64,000 bases of DNA, taken from positions 65,392-129,391 of the forward strand of contig NZ_BJED01000014.1 in the NCBI RefSeq assembly GCF_005405485.1, in the 5' to 3' direction. The notes under the pieces are model-generated. The model saw only the letters and a list, made by a program, of their open reading frames with translations. It did no database searches and was not told the origin of the DNA. The position numbers and the translations under genes were made by a program. Position 1 is the first letter of the stretch. Each line of letters begins with the position of its first letter. Origin of the DNA: Enterococcus hulanensis (GTDB taxonomy: Bacteria; Bacillota; Bacilli; Lactobacillales; Enterococcaceae). Positions 37,024 to 48,164 of the stretch are shown piece by piece.

Positions 37024-38325
37024 CTACTCTTCATCCATGAATCCGACATAGCGTCGTTTTAACATGAGTCCTTCTAATTGTTTTGCAGTTTCTAACGCAA
37101 CCCCAACTACGATCAAAAGACTAGTACCACCTAAACCAATTGATTGAGGTAGGTTCCAAATCATTTGGGCAATAATTGGAATCAAAGCAATCAAACCTAA
37201 GAAAATAGCTCCGACCACACTTAAGCGCATCAAAATTGCAGAAACATATTCTTCTGTCCCTTTACCTGGTCTTACACGAGGAATATAACTTCCTTGTTTT
37301 TGTAAGTTCTCCGCTAATTTTTCAGGATTAACCTGAACAAATGCATAGAAGAAGGTGAAGGCAACAATCAGAACAGTATAAATCGCAGCACCTGGAACTG
37401 TGTTATAACTGAATAGTTTCGTTAAAACATCATACCAGCCCTCCGCACTATACTTGCTAGCTAATGCCTGTAACACCGCATTCGGTGTCGCAATAAATGA
37501 GCTGGCAAAGATAACCGGGATAACTCCGGCAGCATTTACTTTTAATGGTAAATAACTACTTGTTGGAGCGCCAACGACTTGTTTCGTATATTGTATTGGA
37601 ATTTTTCTTTCCGCTTGCTGGAAGTACGTTACGAAAACGACAATCAACACGATAGCAATAAGTAAAATTACAACAAAGATAACTGATTTCCAAAGATCGC
37701 TAGAATCAATATTTACGAAATAATCATCATAGATATCTTTGATACTTTGCGGCAATCGTGAAATGATACCTGCAAAGATAATCATTGATACACCATTACC
37801 AATTCCTTTTTCAGTGATCTGTTCTCCCAACCAAGTAACAAACATGGTACCTGCTGTAAGGATGATACCAATCGTAACGAAGGTTTGAACATTACGGTTT
37901 GGAACAAAACCAAATTGTGCAAAATAGTCAAATCCAGCTGTAATACTTACAGACTGAATGAAAGCTAAAACTAAAGTTAAATAGCGAGTTGCTTGATTCA
38001 ACTTTTTACGTCCAACCTCACCTTGTTTTGACCATTCAACAAATTTAGGGATAATGTCCATCTGCAACAGCTGAATAACAATTGAAGCTGTAATGTATGG
38101 AGAAACTCCCATTGAGAAGATCGAAAAGTTCTGCATGGCCGAACCACTCACCATATTCAGCATTCTGAAAAATGGCATTTCGCTTAGACCTTGCAAACCA
38201 TGCGCATCTACTCCTGGTACAGTTATTTGAGCACCTAATCGGAAAATTAATAGCATTAATACGGTAAACAGGATCCGTGACCGGATGTTCTGAACTTTGA
38301 AAGAATCTTTTAAAAGTTTGAACAT
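37024..38325 (-). CDS. secY: preprotein translocase subunit SecY
   Basis: The 433-residue channel subunit of the Sec translocon has ten membrane segments. Typical stretches are LGAQITVPGVDA after the first segment, the MGVSPYITASIVIQLLQMD region and GNGVSMIIFAGI; the C-terminus ends QLEGLMLKRRYVGFMDEE. Its ATG overlaps the rplO stop by one base (TAATG), so the two are translationally coupled. FtsY, its targeting partner, is encoded elsewhere in the window. Confidence 0.98.
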   Translation of the reverse strand: MFKLLKDSFKVQNIRSRILFTVLMLLIFRLGAQITVPGVDAHGLQGLSEMPFFRMLNMVSGSAMQNFSIFSMGVSPYITASIVIQLLQMDIIPKFVEWSKQGEVGRKKLNQATRYLTLVLAFIQSVSITAGFDYFAQFGFVPNRNVQTFVTIGIILTAGTMFVTWLGEQITEKGIGNGVSMIIFAGIISRLPQSIKDIYDDYFVNIDSSDLWKSVIFVVILLIAIVLIVVFVTYFQQAERKIPIQYTKQVVGAPTSSYLPLKVNAAGVIPVIFASSFIATPNAVLQALASKYSAEGWYDVLTKLFSYNTVPGAAIYTVLIVAFTFFYAFVQVNPEKLAENLQKQGSYIPRVRPGKGTEEYVSAILMRLSVVGAIFLGLIALIPIIAQMIWNLPQSIGLGGTSLLIVVGVALETAKQLEGLMLKRRYVGFMDEE

Positions 38326-38765
38326 TAAATCACCTCGATTGAACCACCAGCAGCTTCAATTGTTTCTTGAGCATGTTTAGAGAATTTTGCTGCTTTAACG
38401 GTTAGTTTTTTATCTAATGATCCGTTTCCTAAAACTTTGATTCCAGCTTTTTCGTTTTTCACGATTCCAGCTTCAACTAAAGCAACCGGTGTTACTTCAG
38501 CACCATCTTCAAAACGATTTAAGACATCCAAATTGATTACAGCGTATTCTTTACGATTCACGTTAGTAAATCCACGTTTCGGTAAACGACGGAATAAAGG
38601 AGTTTGACCACCTTCAAAACCTAGACGTACACCACCGCCTGAACGAGCCTTTTGTCCTTTTTGACCACGTCCAGCTGTTTTTCCGTTACCTGATGAAGTA
38701 CCACGACCAACGCGGTTGCGAACTTTACGTGAACCTTCGGCAGGTTGTAATTCATGAAGTTTCAT
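38325..38765 (-). CDS. rplO: 50S ribosomal protein L15
   Basis: L15 of 146 residues ([20 protein letters not shown], then the glycine-rich [22 protein letters not shown]). I start at ATG 38765; an in-frame GTG at 38777 is part of the AGGAGGTG ribosome site. It lies after rpmD and overlaps secY by one base. Confidence 0.96.
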   Translation of the reverse strand: MKLHELQPAEGSRKVRNRVGRGTSSGNGKTAGRGQKGQKARSGGGVRLGFEGGQTPLFRRLPKRGFTNVNRKEYAVINLDVLNRFEDGAEVTPVALVEAGIVKNEKAGIKVLGNGSLDKKLTVKAAKFSKHAQETIEAAGGSIEVI

Positions 38766-38805
38766 TATATTGGGCACCTCCTTAGATTTTAATCATCATT
38801 GTTTA

Positions 38806-38985
38806 TTAAACTTCTTCTACGTCCACTAAATGAGACACTGTGTTAACCATACCTTTGATTGCATCGTTAGCAGGTTTAACAACTGTGCTATTCATTTTTT
38901 TAAGACCCAACGCTTTAACAGTGTCACGTTGGTTTTGAGGACGTCCGATAATACTGCGTTTTAAAGTAATTTTTAATTCAGCCAT
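38806..38985 (-). CDS. rpmD: 50S ribosomal protein L30
   Basis: A 59-residue protein read directly from the sequence between rpsE and rpl[21 protein letters not shown], then [11 protein letters not shown] and the end SHLVDVEEV. Full length for L30. AGGAGGACGAA precedes the ATG. Confidence 0.96.
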   Translation of the reverse strand: MAELKITLKRSIIGRPQNQRDTVKALGLKKMNSTVVKPANDAIKGMVNTVSHLVDVEEV

Positions 38986-38999
38986 TTCATTCGTCCTCC

Positions 39000-39500
39000 T
39001 TAATTAGCTAAGTTTTCAACAGAGATGCCGCGTAATTGTGCCACTTCTTCTGCTTTTTTCAATTGAGTTAAACCTTCAACAGTCGCGCGAACAACGTTGA
39101 TTGGTGTGTTTGAACCTAAAGATTTAGAAGTTACATCGGCAACCCCAGCTAATTCCAAGACGGCACGAACTGGTCCACCAGCGGCAACTCCAGAACCTTC
39201 AACGGCTGGTTTCATCAAGATGCGTCCACCGCCGAATACACCAATAACTTCGTGAGGAAGTGTAGTTCCTACCATTGGTACTTCGACTAGGTTTTTCTTA
39301 GCATCTTCGATTGCTTTACGAATTGCTTCAGGGACTTCTTGAGCTTTACCTGTACCAAAGCCTACGTGACCGTTCTTGTCACCGACAACAACTAGTGCTG
39401 CGAAGCGTAGACGGCGTCCACCTTTAACAACTTTAGTAACACGGTTGATCGCTACAACGCGGTCTTCTAATTCCAAATGTTTTGGATCGATATAAACCAT
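39000..39500 (-). CDS. rpsE: 30S ribosomal protein S5
   Basis: The 166-residue S5 helps decoding accuracy. It has the N-terminal double-strand RNA-binding-type domain ([22 protein letters not shown]) and [23 protein letters not shown], where spectinomycin-resistance changes occur in other bacteria (N-terminal loop). Full length; AGGAGGAAC precedes the ATG. Confidence 0.98.
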   Translation of the reverse strand: MVYIDPKHLELEDRVVAINRVTKVVKGGRRLRFAALVVVGDKNGHVGFGTGKAQEVPEAIRKAIEDAKKNLVEVPMVGTTLPHEVIGVFGGGRILMKPAVEGSGVAAGGPVRAVLELAGVADVTSKSLGSNTPINVVRATVEGLTQLKKAEEVAQLRGISVENLAN

Positions 39501-39520
39501 GAATGGTGTTCCTCCTTCTC

Positions 39521-39877
39521 CTAAAATTCTAGTCCATTTTCGCGAGCTGCTTCAGCTAAAGCTGCTACACGGCCATGGTAAAGGTATCCACCACGGTCAA
39601 AGACTACTTTCTTAATACCTTTTTCTGAAGCACGTTCTGCTACCAATTTCCCAACAGCTTGTGCTTGTTCAGTTTTGTTTCCACCTGAAATTTCTTTATC
39701 CAAGGCAGAGGCACTTGCTAGCGTCACACCCGCTACGTCATCAATTACTTGCGCGTAGATGTTTTTGTTAGAACGAAAAACGTTCAAGCGTGGGCACTCA
39801 GCAGTACCAGAGATTTTGTTACGGACACGCATGTGGCGCTTTTGGCGTGTTTTATTTTTATCTGGTTTTGTAATCAC
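39521..39877 (-). CDS. rplR: 50S ribosomal protein L18
   Basis: A 118-residue 5S rRNA-binding protein ([20 protein letters not shown] to [13 protein letters not shown]). I start at GTG 39877, because the upstream in-frame GTG at 39886 is part of the GAGGTGA ribosome site. It lies between rplF and rpsE. Confidence 0.95.
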   Translation of the reverse strand: MITKPDKNKTRQKRHMRVRNKISGTAECPRLNVFRSNKNIYAQVIDDVAGVTLASASALDKEISGGNKTEQAQAVGKLVAERASEKGIKKVVFDRGGYLYHGRVAALAEAARENGLEF

Positions 39878-39929
39878 AATTGTCACCTCTTTAATTAAGC
39901 TGGCCTAAGCCGCGTGTAGGTTCGACCTA

Positions 39930-40466
39930 CTATTTACCAGTTTTACCTTCTTTACGACGTACATATTCGCCAACATAGCGGATACCTTTGCCTTTATAAG
40001 GTTCTGGAGGACGAGTTCCGCGGATTTTCGCAGCTAATTCGCCTACTACTTCTTTATTTGATCCTTTAACAATTACTTGAGTGTTAGAAGGAACTTCGAT
40101 TGTAACGCCCTCTGGAGCTACCATCTCAACTGGATGTGAATAACCAACGTTCAATACAAGTTTTGAACCTTGTAATTGTGCACGGTATCCGACCCCGATT
40201 AATTCTAATGCTTTTTGGAACCCTTCTGAAACACCAACAACCATGTTATTGAAGTTTGCACGAGTTGTTCCGTGAATTGTTTTCATTTCTTTGCTGTCAT
40301 TGGGACGAGTAAATGTTACTTCATTTCCTTCGATGCTCATTTTGATATCAGAAGAAAAAGTACGAGTTAATTCACCTTTAGGTCCTTTAACAGTAATGTC
40401 GTTCCCGTTTTGAGTTACTTCAACTCCTGCAGGTAAAACGACTAATTTATTACCAATACGGCTCAC
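39930..40466 (-). CDS. rplF: 50S ribosomal protein L6
   Basis: A 178-residue protein with two related domains near the stalk base; it reads [17 protein letters not shown] and has the C-terminal signature [27 protein letters not shown] start with GGAGGTG upstream. Confidence 0.98.
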   Translation of the reverse strand: MSRIGNKLVVLPAGVEVTQNGNDITVKGPKGELTRTFSSDIKMSIEGNEVTFTRPNDSKEMKTIHGTTRANFNNMVVGVSEGFQKALELIGVGYRAQLQGSKLVLNVGYSHPVEMVAPEGVTIEVPSNTQVIVKGSNKEVVGELAAKIRGTRPPEPYKGKGIRYVGEYVRRKEGKTGK

Positions 40467-40497
40467 TTAAAGACACCTCCTCATGGATTGTTTGATC

Positions 40498-40896
40498 TTA
40501 CCAAACGTAAGCTAGCACTTCGCCGCCGACGTTTTTACCTCTAGCTTCTTTATCAGTTACTAAACCTTCAGAAGTAGAGATGATTGCAATACCTAAACCA
40601 TTTAATACTTTCGGCACTTCGTCAGCTTTGACGTAAGCACGTAAGCCAGGTTTAGAAATACGTTTTAAGTTCGTGATAACACGTTCGTCATTTTTACCGT
40701 ATTTAAGGAAAACACGGATCATGCCTTGTTTGTCATCTTCGATATATTCAACATCACGTACGAAACCTTCACGTTTAAGGATTTCTGCGATGTCACGTTT
40801 GATTTTTGAAGCAGGTACTTCTACTGAATCGTGTTTTACCATGTTGGCATTACGAATACGAGTTAGAAAATCTGCAATTGGATCTGTCATGACCAT
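40498..40896 (-). CDS. rpsH: 30S ribosomal protein S8
   Basis: A 132-residue protein binding the central domain of 16S rRNA, and the repressor of the spc operon in E. coli. It has [19 protein letters not shown] at the start and [24 protein letters not shown] at the end. The start MVMTDP is 11 bases from AAGGAGG; ATG two codons later is possible. Confidence 0.97.
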   Translation of the reverse strand: MVMTDPIADFLTRIRNANMVKHDSVEVPASKIKRDIAEILKREGFVRDVEYIEDDKQGMIRVFLKYGKNDERVITNLKRISKPGLRAYVKADEVPKVLNGLGIAIISTSEGLVTDKEARGKNVGGEVLAYVW

Positions 40897-40928
40897 TGAA
40901 CTGTTTACCTCCTTTATGCGAGTTTATT

Positions 40929-41114
40929 TTACCAGCTAGCTTTCTTCACGCCGGGAATTTGACCTTTGTAGGCAAGTTCGCGGAAGCAAATACGGCAAAG
41001 ATGAAATTTACGATAAACTGAATGTGGACGTCCGCAACGTTCGCAACGAGTGTACTCTTGCGTTGAATGTTTTGCAGGGCGTTTGTTTTTAGCAATCATT
41101 GATTTTTTAGCCAA
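40929..41114 (-). CDS. rpsN: 30S ribosomal protein S14, zinc-binding type Z
   Basis: A 61-residue short S14 with two CxxC pairs (CERC and CRIC) that bind zinc. It sits at the standard place between rplE and rpsH. Some Firmicutes carry a second zinc-free S14 elsewhere; none is in this window. Confidence 0.97.
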   Translation of the reverse strand: MAKKSMIAKNKRPAKHSTQEYTRCERCGRPHSVYRKFHLCRICFRELAYKGQIPGVKKASW

Positions 41115-41131
41115 TTTTTTCGCCTCCTTGA

Positions 41132-41671
41132 TTATTTTTGGAATGGCATTCCAAGTTGTGTTAATAATTCGCGAGATTCTTCGTCTGTTTTAGCAGTTGT
41201 AACAACAACGATATCCATACCACGGACTTTATCAACTAAATCATAATCTACTTCAGGGAAGATCAATTGTTCTTTAACACCTAAAGTAAAGTTACCACGG
41301 CCATCAAAGGATTTTTTGCTTACTCCGTGGAAGTCACGTACACGGGGAAGTGATACAGACACTAATTTGTCTAAGAATTCATACATTCTTTCTCCACGTA
41401 GTGTTACTTTCGCACCGATAGGCATTCCTTCACGTAAACGGAAACCAGCGATTGATTTTTTAGCTTTTGTGATGATTGGTTTTTGACCAGAAATCAATGC
41501 TAATTCTTCAACAGCTTTGTCTAAGTTTTTTGCGTTTGATACCGCATCACCAACACCCATGTTGATGACAATTTTCTCAACTTTAGGAACTTCCATAACT
41601 GAATCATAGTTAAATTTTTCCATCAAAGATGGTGTAATTTCACTTACAAATTTTTCTTTTAGGCGGTTCAT
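41132..41671 (-). CDS. rplE: 50S ribosomal protein L5
   Basis: A 179-residue 5S rRNA-binding protein with [35 protein letters not shown] and the C-terminal [27 protein letters not shown] precedes the ATG. 18 bases separate it from rpsN. Confidence 0.98.
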   Translation of the reverse strand: MNRLKEKFVSEITPSLMEKFNYDSVMEVPKVEKIVINMGVGDAVSNAKNLDKAVEELALISGQKPIITKAKKSIAGFRLREGMPIGAKVTLRGERMYEFLDKLVSVSLPRVRDFHGVSKKSFDGRGNFTLGVKEQLIFPEVDYDLVDKVRGMDIVVVTTAKTDEESRELLTQLGMPFQK

Positions 41672-41697
41672 CTATAAGATCCTCCTTCCTTGTTTAA

Positions 41698-42009
41698 TTA
41701 TTTATCTAGAGCTTCGCCGGTTTTTTTAGAAACGCGGACTTTCTTGCCGTCAACCACTTTATAGCCAACGCGTGTCGCTTCTCCATTTGAAGGATCGATC
41801 ACCATAACATTAGAAGCATGAATTGGTGCTTCTACCTCAACGATTCCGCCTTGAGGGGCTTCTTGAGAGGCTTTTTTATGTTTTTTTACGACATTGACGC
41901 CTTCAACAACGACTTTATCTTGTTTAGGAAGGGCTTCTAATACTACGCCTTCTTTATTTCTGTCTTTACCAGAGATAACTTTTACTTTATCGCCTTTTTT
42001 AACGAACAT
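41698..42009 (-). CDS. rplX: 50S ribosomal protein L24
   Basis: A 103-residue assembly initiator of the large subunit with a KOW domain ([20 protein letters not shown]) and [11 protein letters not shown]. Normal length; AGGAGGTGC precedes the ATG. Confidence 0.98.
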   Translation of the reverse strand: MFVKKGDKVKVISGKDRNKEGVVLEALPKQDKVVVEGVNVVKKHKKASQEAPQGGIVEVEAPIHASNVMVIDPSNGEATRVGYKVVDGKKVRVSKKTGEALDK

Positions 42010-42044
42010 TACTGTTGCGCACCTCCTTTGGTTGAATCTTTCGA

Positions 42045-42428
<384 letters not shown>

Positions 42429-42468
42429 TCAGATTTAAGAAACATCTATATAGGAAAATCTCGTGTGA

Positions 42469-42735
42469 TTAGATAATCACTGCTTTTTCAACGATTTCAA
42501 CCAGACGGAAACGTTTGGTAGCTGATAATGGACGAGTTTCCATGATTTTCACGATATCGCCAATTTTTGCTTCATTGTTTTCATCGTGAGCTTTGTATTT
42601 TTTAGAATATTTCATGCGTTTACCGTAGATTGGGTGGTTCTTTTTGGTTTCAACGACAACAGTGATCGTCTTGTCCATTTTGTCAGATACCACACGTCCT
42701 TGATAAACTTTACGTTGATTTCTTTCTTCAGTCAT
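42469..42735 (-). CDS. rpsQ: 30S ribosomal protein S17
   Basis: An 88-residue OB-fold primary binding protein of 16S rRNA ([21 protein letters not shown], then [17 protein letters not shown]). GGAGGCC precedes the ATG. Confidence 0.98.
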   Translation of the reverse strand: MTEERNQRKVYQGRVVSDKMDKTITVVVETKKNHPIYGKRMKYSKKYKAHDENNEAKIGDIVKIMETRPLSATKRFRLVEIVEKAVII

Positions 42736-42756
42736 ACTGGAAATGGCCTCCTTCCA

Positions 42757-42948
42757 CTATTTGTCAGCTTGTTCACGCAACACAGTTTTGATGCGTGCAA
42801 TCGATTTACGTACTTCTTTAATACGTGCAGTGTTTTCTAATTGACCTGTTGCTAATTGGAATCTAAGATTGAACAATTCTTCTTTTAATTGTTTTTCTTG
42901 ATCTAGCATTTCGGCAGTGGTTAATTCTCTGATTTCTTTAACCTTCAT
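42757..42948 (-). CDS. rpmC: 50S ribosomal protein L29
   Basis: A 63-residue helical protein at the exit-tunnel rim ([20 protein letters not shown], ending [13 protein letters not shown]). ATG 42948 overlaps the rplP stop by 11 bases, and GGTGGTGA inside rplP is the likely ribosome site. A longer in-frame start exists but would not fit the family. Confidence 0.95.
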   Translation of the reverse strand: MKVKEIRELTTAEMLDQEKQLKEELFNLRFQLATGQLENTARIKEVRKSIARIKTVLREQADK

Positions 42949-43372
42949 TCGATTCACCACCCATTTCCTCACGTTTTACGATCTTAGTCTTCATTGGTAA
43001 TTTGTGAGAAGCAAGACGTAATGCTTCACGAGCAACTTCTTCAGGAACGCCGGCGATTTCAAACATGATCTTACCGCGTTTAACTGGTGAAACCCATCCT
43101 TCAGGAGCACCTTTACCAGATCCCATACGTACGCCGATAGCTTTGGCTGTATAAGATTTGTGAGGGAAAATTTTAATCCATACTTTCCCACCACGTTTCA
43201 TGTAACGAGTCATTGCAATACGGGCAGCTTCAATTTGGCGGTTAGTGATCCAATGTGAATCAACAGCTTGTAAGCCGTATTCTCCAAATGCGATTTCTTT
43301 ACCACCTTTAGCTTCCCCACGCATTTTACCGCGGAATTCACGACGGTGTTTTACACGTTTAGGTACTAACAT
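42938..43372 (-). CDS. rplP: 50S ribosomal protein L16
   Basis: A 144-residue protein near the A site ([58 protein letters not shown]). Full length. It starts only 2 bases after the rpsC stop. Confidence 0.98.
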   Translation of the reverse strand: MLVPKRVKHRREFRGKMRGEAKGGKEIAFGEYGLQAVDSHWITNRQIEAARIAMTRYMKRGGKVWIKIFPHKSYTAKAIGVRMGSGKGAPEGWVSPVKRGKIMFEIAGVPEEVAREALRLASHKLPMKTKIVKREEMGGESNEG

Positions 43373-43374
43373 GA

Positions 43375-44031
43375 TTATTTCCCTCCTTTCTTAGTGTTTT
43401 TCTTTGTAGGAAGAATTTCTCCACGATAAATCCACACTTTAACTCCTAGTTTTCCGTATGTTGTATCTGCTTCTTCCCATGCGTAGTCGATGTCAGCACG
43501 CAATGTATGAAGAGGAACTGTACCTTCAGAGTATCCTTCTGAACGAGCGATGTCCGCACCATTCAAACGACCAGATACTTGAGTTTTGATTCCTTTAGCG
43601 CCAGAACGCATAGTGCGTTGGATCGCTTGTTTTTGTGCACGACGGAAGGCAACACGATTTTCTAATTGACGTGCAATTCCTTCACCGACTAATTTTGCAT
43701 CTAAATCTGGTTTTTTGATTTCAACGATGTTGATGTGAACTCGTTTACCAGTTAATTTATTTAATTCTTTTCTTAGGCTCTCAACTTCAGATCCGCCTTT
43801 ACCGATAACCATACCAGGTTTAGCTGTGTGAATTGAAATATTTACACGGTTTGCAGCGCGTTCGATTTCAACAGTTGACACAGCGGCATCAGCAAGTTTA
43901 GTTGCGATGAACTTACGGATTCTCAAATCTTCGTGTAGAAACTCAGCATACTCTTTTTCGGCATACCATTTAGCATCCCACTCGCGGATGATGCCTACAC
44001 GCATTCCAATAGGATTTACTTTTTGTCCCAC
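43375..44031 (-). CDS. rpsC: 30S ribosomal protein S3
   Basis: A 218-residue protein at the mRNA entry. It has a KH domain ([21 protein letters not shown]) and [22 protein letters not shown] in the C-terminal domain. GTG start with GGAGGGATA upstream. Confidence 0.98.
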   Translation of the reverse strand: MGQKVNPIGMRVGIIREWDAKWYAEKEYAEFLHEDLRIRKFIATKLADAAVSTVEIERAANRVNISIHTAKPGMVIGKGGSEVESLRKELNKLTGKRVHINIVEIKKPDLDAKLVGEGIARQLENRVAFRRAQKQAIQRTMRSGAKGIKTQVSGRLNGADIARSEGYSEGTVPLHTLRADIDYAWEEADTTYGKLGVKVWIYRGEILPTKKNTKKGGK

Positions 44032-44044
44032 TGATTATCCCTCC

Positions 44045-44392
44045 TTATTTTTCTGATACCACTACGGTAATATGACTTGTACGTTTGTTAATTGGTGAAG
44101 CTGAACCTTTTGCACGTGGACGGAAACGTTTCATTGTTGGTCCTTCGTTAACAAATGCTTCAGAAACTACCAAATTTTCAACATCTAAGTCAAAGTTGTT
44201 CTCTGCGTTAGCAACTGCTGACATCATAACTTTTTCAATGATTCCTGCAGATTTGTTTGGTGTGAATTTCAAGATTGAAATTGCTTCTGCTACGCTTTTT
44301 CCTCTAATAAGATCGATTACTAAACGTGCTTTACGAGGAGAAGTGCGAACTGTTTTCGCAGTTGCCTTAGCTGATGTAATTTGTTCTGCCAT
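44045..44392 (-). CDS. rplV: 50S ribosomal protein L22
   Basis: A 115-residue protein lining the exit tunnel ([20 protein letters not shown]); the beta hairpin that contacts macrolides is in [18 protein letters not shown]. No insertion or deletion stands out in the hairpin. Confidence 0.98.
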   Translation of the reverse strand: MAEQITSAKATAKTVRTSPRKARLVIDLIRGKSVAEAISILKFTPNKSAGIIEKVMMSAVANAENNFDLDVENLVVSEAFVNEGPTMKRFRPRAKGSASPINKRTSHITVVVSEK

Positions 44393-44413
44393 GTTAATAT
44401 CCTCCCCTCAAAA

Positions 44414-44692
44414 TTAACGTCTTGTTTTCTTATCGTCGGCGGCATGTCCACGATAAGTTCTTGATGGTGCAAATTCACCTAATTTATGTCCTACCATGTC
44501 TTCTTGGATGTAAACTGGCACATGTTTGCGTCCGTCATAAACAGCAATTGTAAATCCTACAAAACTAGGGAAAATTGTTGAACGACGAGACCAAGTTTTA
44601 ATAACTTTTTTCTTTTCAACACCTTGTTGCGCTTCAACCTTTTTCATCAAATGATCATCGACGAAAGGTCCTTTTTTCAAACTACGACCCAT
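44414..44692 (-). CDS. rpsS: 30S ribosomal protein S19
   Basis: A 92-residue head protein partnering S13 ([59 protein letters not shown]). Full length. Confidence 0.98.
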   Translation of the reverse strand: MGRSLKKGPFVDDHLMKKVEAQQGVEKKKVIKTWSRRSTIFPSFVGFTIAVYDGRKHVPVYIQEDMVGHKLGEFAPSRTYRGHAADDKKTRR

Positions 44693-44734
44693 GGTGTACC
44701 TCCTCTCAAAATATGCGACACATAGTCAATGGTT

Positions 44735-45568
44735 CTATTTAGTCTTACGACGACGTACGATAAGCTTGTCTGATGCAGCTTTCTTATTACGAGTTTTGTA
44801 ACCCAATGCAGGTTGTCCCCAAGGAGATACTGGAGCTTTACGTCCGACTGGCGCTTTACCTTCACCACCACCGTGTGGGTGATCGTTAGGGTTCATTACG
44901 CTACCACGTACAGTTGGGCGTTTACGCATCCAACGAGAACGACCAGCTTTACCGATGTTGATCAATTCGTGTTGTTCGTTACCAACAGAACCAATTGTTG
45001 CACGGCAAGTAGCTAAGATCATACGAACTTCGCCAGAGTTTAAACGTACTAATACATATTTTCCTTCTTTACCAAGTACTTGAGCACTTGTACCAGCTGA
45101 ACGGATCAATTGTCCCCCTTTACCAGGTTTCATTTCAATGTTGTGGATTACAGTACCGACTGGAATATTTTCTAGTGGTAAAGCATTTCCGATTTTGATA
45201 TCTGCATCTGTTCCAGAAACGATTGTCATGCCAACTTCTAAGCCTTTAGGGGCTAAAATGTAAGCTTTCACTCCGTCTGTATAATGAACTAATGCAATGT
45301 TTGCTGAGCGGTTTGGATCGTATTCGATCGTTTGAACTGTAGCAACCACGTTATCTTTGTTACGTTTAAAATCGATAACACGGTATTGACGTTTATGTCC
45401 GCCACCTTGATGACGTACAGTGATGCGACCGTTGTTGTTACGACCGGCGTTGTTTTTCAATGGTTGTAATAACGTCTTTTCAGGCGTTGAAGTAGTGATT
45501 TCAGCGAAATCAGAACTTGTCATATTACGACGACCATTTGAGGTAGGTTTGTACTTTTTAATCGCCAC
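44735..45568 (-). CDS. rplB: 50S ribosomal protein L2
   Basis: The 277-residue L2 is needed for the peptidyl-transferase centre. It has [35 protein letters not shown] and the conserved [19 protein letters not shown] with the functional histidine. GTG start. Confidence 0.98.
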   Translation of the reverse strand: MAIKKYKPTSNGRRNMTSSDFAEITTSTPEKTLLQPLKNNAGRNNNGRITVRHQGGGHKRQYRVIDFKRNKDNVVATVQTIEYDPNRSANIALVHYTDGVKAYILAPKGLEVGMTIVSGTDADIKIGNALPLENIPVGTVIHNIEMKPGKGGQLIRSAGTSAQVLGKEGKYVLVRLNSGEVRMILATCRATIGSVGNEQHELINIGKAGRSRWMRKRPTVRGSVMNPNDHPHGGGEGKAPVGRKAPVSPWGQPALGYKTRNKKAASDKLIVRRRKTK

Positions 45569-45608
45569 GTCTAGTTTCCCTCCTAATTTACTAGTGATTT
45601 TCTAACGC

Positions 45609-45896
45609 TTATTCAGCGTCGAAAAGTTGGATTTCTTTTGAATCTTCAGTTAAAGTCACAACAGCTTTGCGACGTTTTTTTGTGAAGCCTTGATATTTAC
45701 CCATACGTTTTGCTTTTGGTTTAGCATTCATAATGTTTACGTTTTTTACTTTAACGTCGAAAGCAGCTTCAACCGCTTGTTTCACTAAAGTTTTGTTTGC
45801 GCGAGTGTCAACTTCGAAAGTATATTTCTTTTCATCCATGTCTAACATAGATTTTTCAGTGATCACTGGGCGTTTAATTACGTCTAGTAAGTTCAT
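45609..45896 (-). CDS. rplW: 50S ribosomal protein L23
   Basis: A 95-residue protein at the tunnel exit that docks trigger factor and SRP ([38 protein letters not shown]). Its ATG overlaps the rplD stop by one base (TAATG). Confidence 0.98.
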   Translation of the reverse strand: MNLLDVIKRPVITEKSMLDMDEKKYTFEVDTRANKTLVKQAVEAAFDVKVKNVNIMNAKPKAKRMGKYQGFTKKRRKAVVTLTEDSKEIQLFDAE

Positions 45897-46519
45897 TATG
45901 CAAGCACCTCCTCAATTTGAGTAAGAGCAGTTTGCGTTGCTAAGATTTTGTCATTAGCGACTACATCTAATACAGTAACATTGTCTGAAGTAGTAACAGT
46001 TACGTTTGCTAAGTTACGAGCAGCAAGGCCTGCAACTTCGTTTTCTGTTTCCAAAACAACCAATACTTTAGAATCAATTGACAAGCTAGTTAAAACTTGT
46101 TTGAATTCTTTTGTTTTAGGTGCGTCAAAGCTTAAAGCATCAACAGCAACTAAGTTATTTTCAGCAACTTTTTCTGATAAAACAGATTTGATTGCTAAGC
46201 GACGAACTTTTTTAGGAAGTTTGTAGCTGTATGAACGTGGTGTTGGTCCAAATACAACGCCACCTCCACGCCATTGTGGTGAACGGATAGAACCTTGACG
46301 AGCACGACCAGTTCCTTTTTGACGCCATGGCTTGCGGCCACCGCCACGAACTGCGCTACGATTTTTCACAGCGTGTGTTCCTTGTCTCAATGAAGCGCGT
46401 TGCATAACGATTGCATCGTAAACAACACTTTCATTTGGTTCGATTCCGAAGATTTCTTCATTTAAAGTGATGTCTCCGTTTTGAGTTCCATCTTGTTTGA
46501 ATAATGCTACAGTTGGCAT
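45896..46519 (-). CDS. rplD: 50S ribosomal protein L4
   Basis: A 207-residue protein; in E. coli it also represses its own S10 operon. The extended loop is [24 protein letters not shown]-type sequence near residues 60-85, followed by [19 protein letters not shown]. Full length. Confidence 0.98.
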   Translation of the reverse strand: MPTVALFKQDGTQNGDITLNEEIFGIEPNESVVYDAIVMQRASLRQGTHAVKNRSAVRGGGRKPWRQKGTGRARQGSIRSPQWRGGGVVFGPTPRSYSYKLPKKVRRLAIKSVLSEKVAENNLVAVDALSFDAPKTKEFKQVLTSLSIDSKVLVVLETENEVAGLAARNLANVTVTTSDNVTVLDVVANDKILATQTALTQIEEVLA

Positions 46520-46546
46520 TCCTTAGTTCCTCCTTCCTCTAACTAA

Positions 46547-47176
46547 TTATTTAGCTTTCACAGCTGATTTGATAGTGATTAAAGATTTTTTAGCTCCAGG
46601 AACATTTCCTTTTACTAAGATAACGTTGCGGTCAGCGTCAACACGAACAATTTCAAGATTTTGAATTGTCACGCGGTTGCCACCCATACGGCCAGCTAAA
46701 CGTTTATTTTTAAATACACGGTTTGGTGCAACAGGACCCATAGATCCAGGACGACGGTGATAGCGAGAACCGTGAGCCATTGGGCCGCGGCTTTGTCCGT
46801 AACGTTTGATAACGCCTTGGAATCCTTTACCTTTAGTCGTTCCGGTAACATCAATGATGTCTCCAGCTTGGAAAGTATCAACTTTCACTTCTTTACCTAC
46901 TTCATAGTCTCCTAGCTCAACATCTTTGAATTCTCTAATGAAGCGCTTAGGAGCCGTGTTTGCTTTTGCAACATGACCTTTCGCAGGTTTGTTAGACAAA
47001 ACTTCACGCATATCTTGGTAACCTAATTGAACTGCTTCGTAGCCATCGTTTTCCATTGTTTTAACTTGTAACACAACGTTTGGAGTAGCTTCGATAACAG
47101 TTACTGGAATAAGTTCCCCAGATTCAGTGAAGATTTGAGTCATTCCCACTTTTTTCCCTAAGATTCCTTTGGTCAT
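46547..47176 (-). CDS. rplC: 50S ribosomal protein L3
   Basis: A 209-residue early assembly protein ([20 protein letters not shown]; the long loop [17 protein letters not shown] points to the peptidyl-transferase centre). Full length. Confidence 0.98.
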   Translation of the reverse strand: MTKGILGKKVGMTQIFTESGELIPVTVIEATPNVVLQVKTMENDGYEAVQLGYQDMREVLSNKPAKGHVAKANTAPKRFIREFKDVELGDYEVGKEVKVDTFQAGDIIDVTGTTKGKGFQGVIKRYGQSRGPMAHGSRYHRRPGSMGPVAPNRVFKNKRLAGRMGGNRVTIQNLEIVRVDADRNVILVKGNVPGAKKSLITIKSAVKAK

Positions 47177-47199
47177 GATTACACCTCCATCTTCTTTAA

Positions 47200-47508
47200 T
47201 TATAGTTTGATTTCGATATTCACACCTGATGGTAAGTCAAGCTTCATTAAAGCATCAACTGTCTTCGGTGTTGGGTTCACAATGTCAATCAGACGTTTGT
47301 GAGTACGCATTTCGAATTGTTCGCGTGAATCTTTGTATTTATGAGTCGCACGGATTACAGTGTAAAGACTGCGTTCAGTTGGTAATGGAATTGGACCAGA
47401 CACGCTAGCTCCAGTTCTTTTTGCAGTTTCCACGATTTTATCCGCTGATTGATCTAAAATACCATGTTCATACGCTTTTAAACGGATACGAATTTTTTGT
47501 TTTGCCAT
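47200..47508 (-). CDS. rpsJ: 30S ribosomal protein S10
   Basis: A 102-residue protein of the small-subunit head that also acts with NusB in antitermination ([43 protein letters not shown]). I start at ATG 47508 with AGGAGGGAA upstream; an open frame extends to 47634, but that part is the leader. It is the first gene of the 34-gene run that ends at truA. Confidence 0.97.
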   Translation of the reverse strand: MAKQKIRIRLKAYEHGILDQSADKIVETAKRTGASVSGPIPLPTERSLYTVIRATHKYKDSREQFEMRTHKRLIDIVNPTPKTVDALMKLDLPSGVNIEIKL

Positions 47509-47708
47509 CTTGTTCCCTCCTTCGCCTATTTTAAAAGTAGACATAGCTCCACGAAAATCTCCGTCACGCTCGTTCGTGGCAAAGCGTCCGGGCGTGTCGC
47601 AACCTCTCGTTTCAAAGCCGGCGGATTCATTCATGAACCCCCCAGTGACATTTACACTTCTGCAAACAGCACCTTTATGATTATATTACACAGGGTCAAT
47701 GATTGCAA
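47509..47708 (-). promoter_or_regulatory. promoter and leader of the S10 operon
   Basis: The promoter is TTGCAA (47703-47708), 17 bp and a perfect TATAAT (47680-47685) on the minus strand. The transcript has a leader of about 165 nt before rpsJ, with a CCACGAA/TTCGTGG hairpin at 47549-47579 about 40 bases before the start codon. In E. coli the S10 leader is the target of L4; whether this leader is regulated is not visible. Positions 47709-47930 are AT-rich and show nothing I can name. Confidence 0.8.
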
Positions 47709-47929
47709 GGTTTTTCTAAGCTTTTTTTGGTTTTCCCTTTTTCTTTCTGAAAACTCAAAAACTTTCGATACGTTTCCTTCTATTAATATAGAAAAAGCAT
47801 GTTCTTCTTTGGTTACTATCGGGAACTTCTCAGATATAGATTGTTACCGATTGTTTTTACGATTTTCAAGATTTTTAGTTTATATTCCACTTAGCTAAAA
47901 TTACTTCTATATTAAATAGTTAGGACAAA

Positions 47930-48164
47930 AAAACTAAAATGGAGGTGCACATCCATTAAACCTTCTTCTGAAACAATCCCTCTCGTCTCGAACGTTTAAT
48001 GATAGTAAGGCGACGTGTACTCAAGGCTCTTTTAATGGCGTCCACTCTAGTCCTTAAATGATTTCCTTCTTTTTGTTAAACCAAATGTCACTTCGCGCAC
48101 GGATTAAAAATTATGATAACTTTCCAAGAGGTGAATCTGTCACCTATTTCCAGGATGAGATTTC
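47930..48164 (+). mobile_element. probable left-end remnant of the IS110-type element
   Basis: About 235 bases without a gene precede the transposase start. In IS110 elements the region before the gene holds the guide (bridge) RNA. I see a small AATGGA/TCCATT hairpin at about 47938-47957 and a G/C-richer stretch near 48010-48045, but no confirmed ends. The boundary is a guess. Confidence 0.35.

Noticed and set aside
47509-47634. N-terminal extension of rpsJ by 42 codons
   Set aside because: S10 is 102 residues in this group, the AGGAGGG site precedes the ATG at 47508, and the extension falls in the leader.
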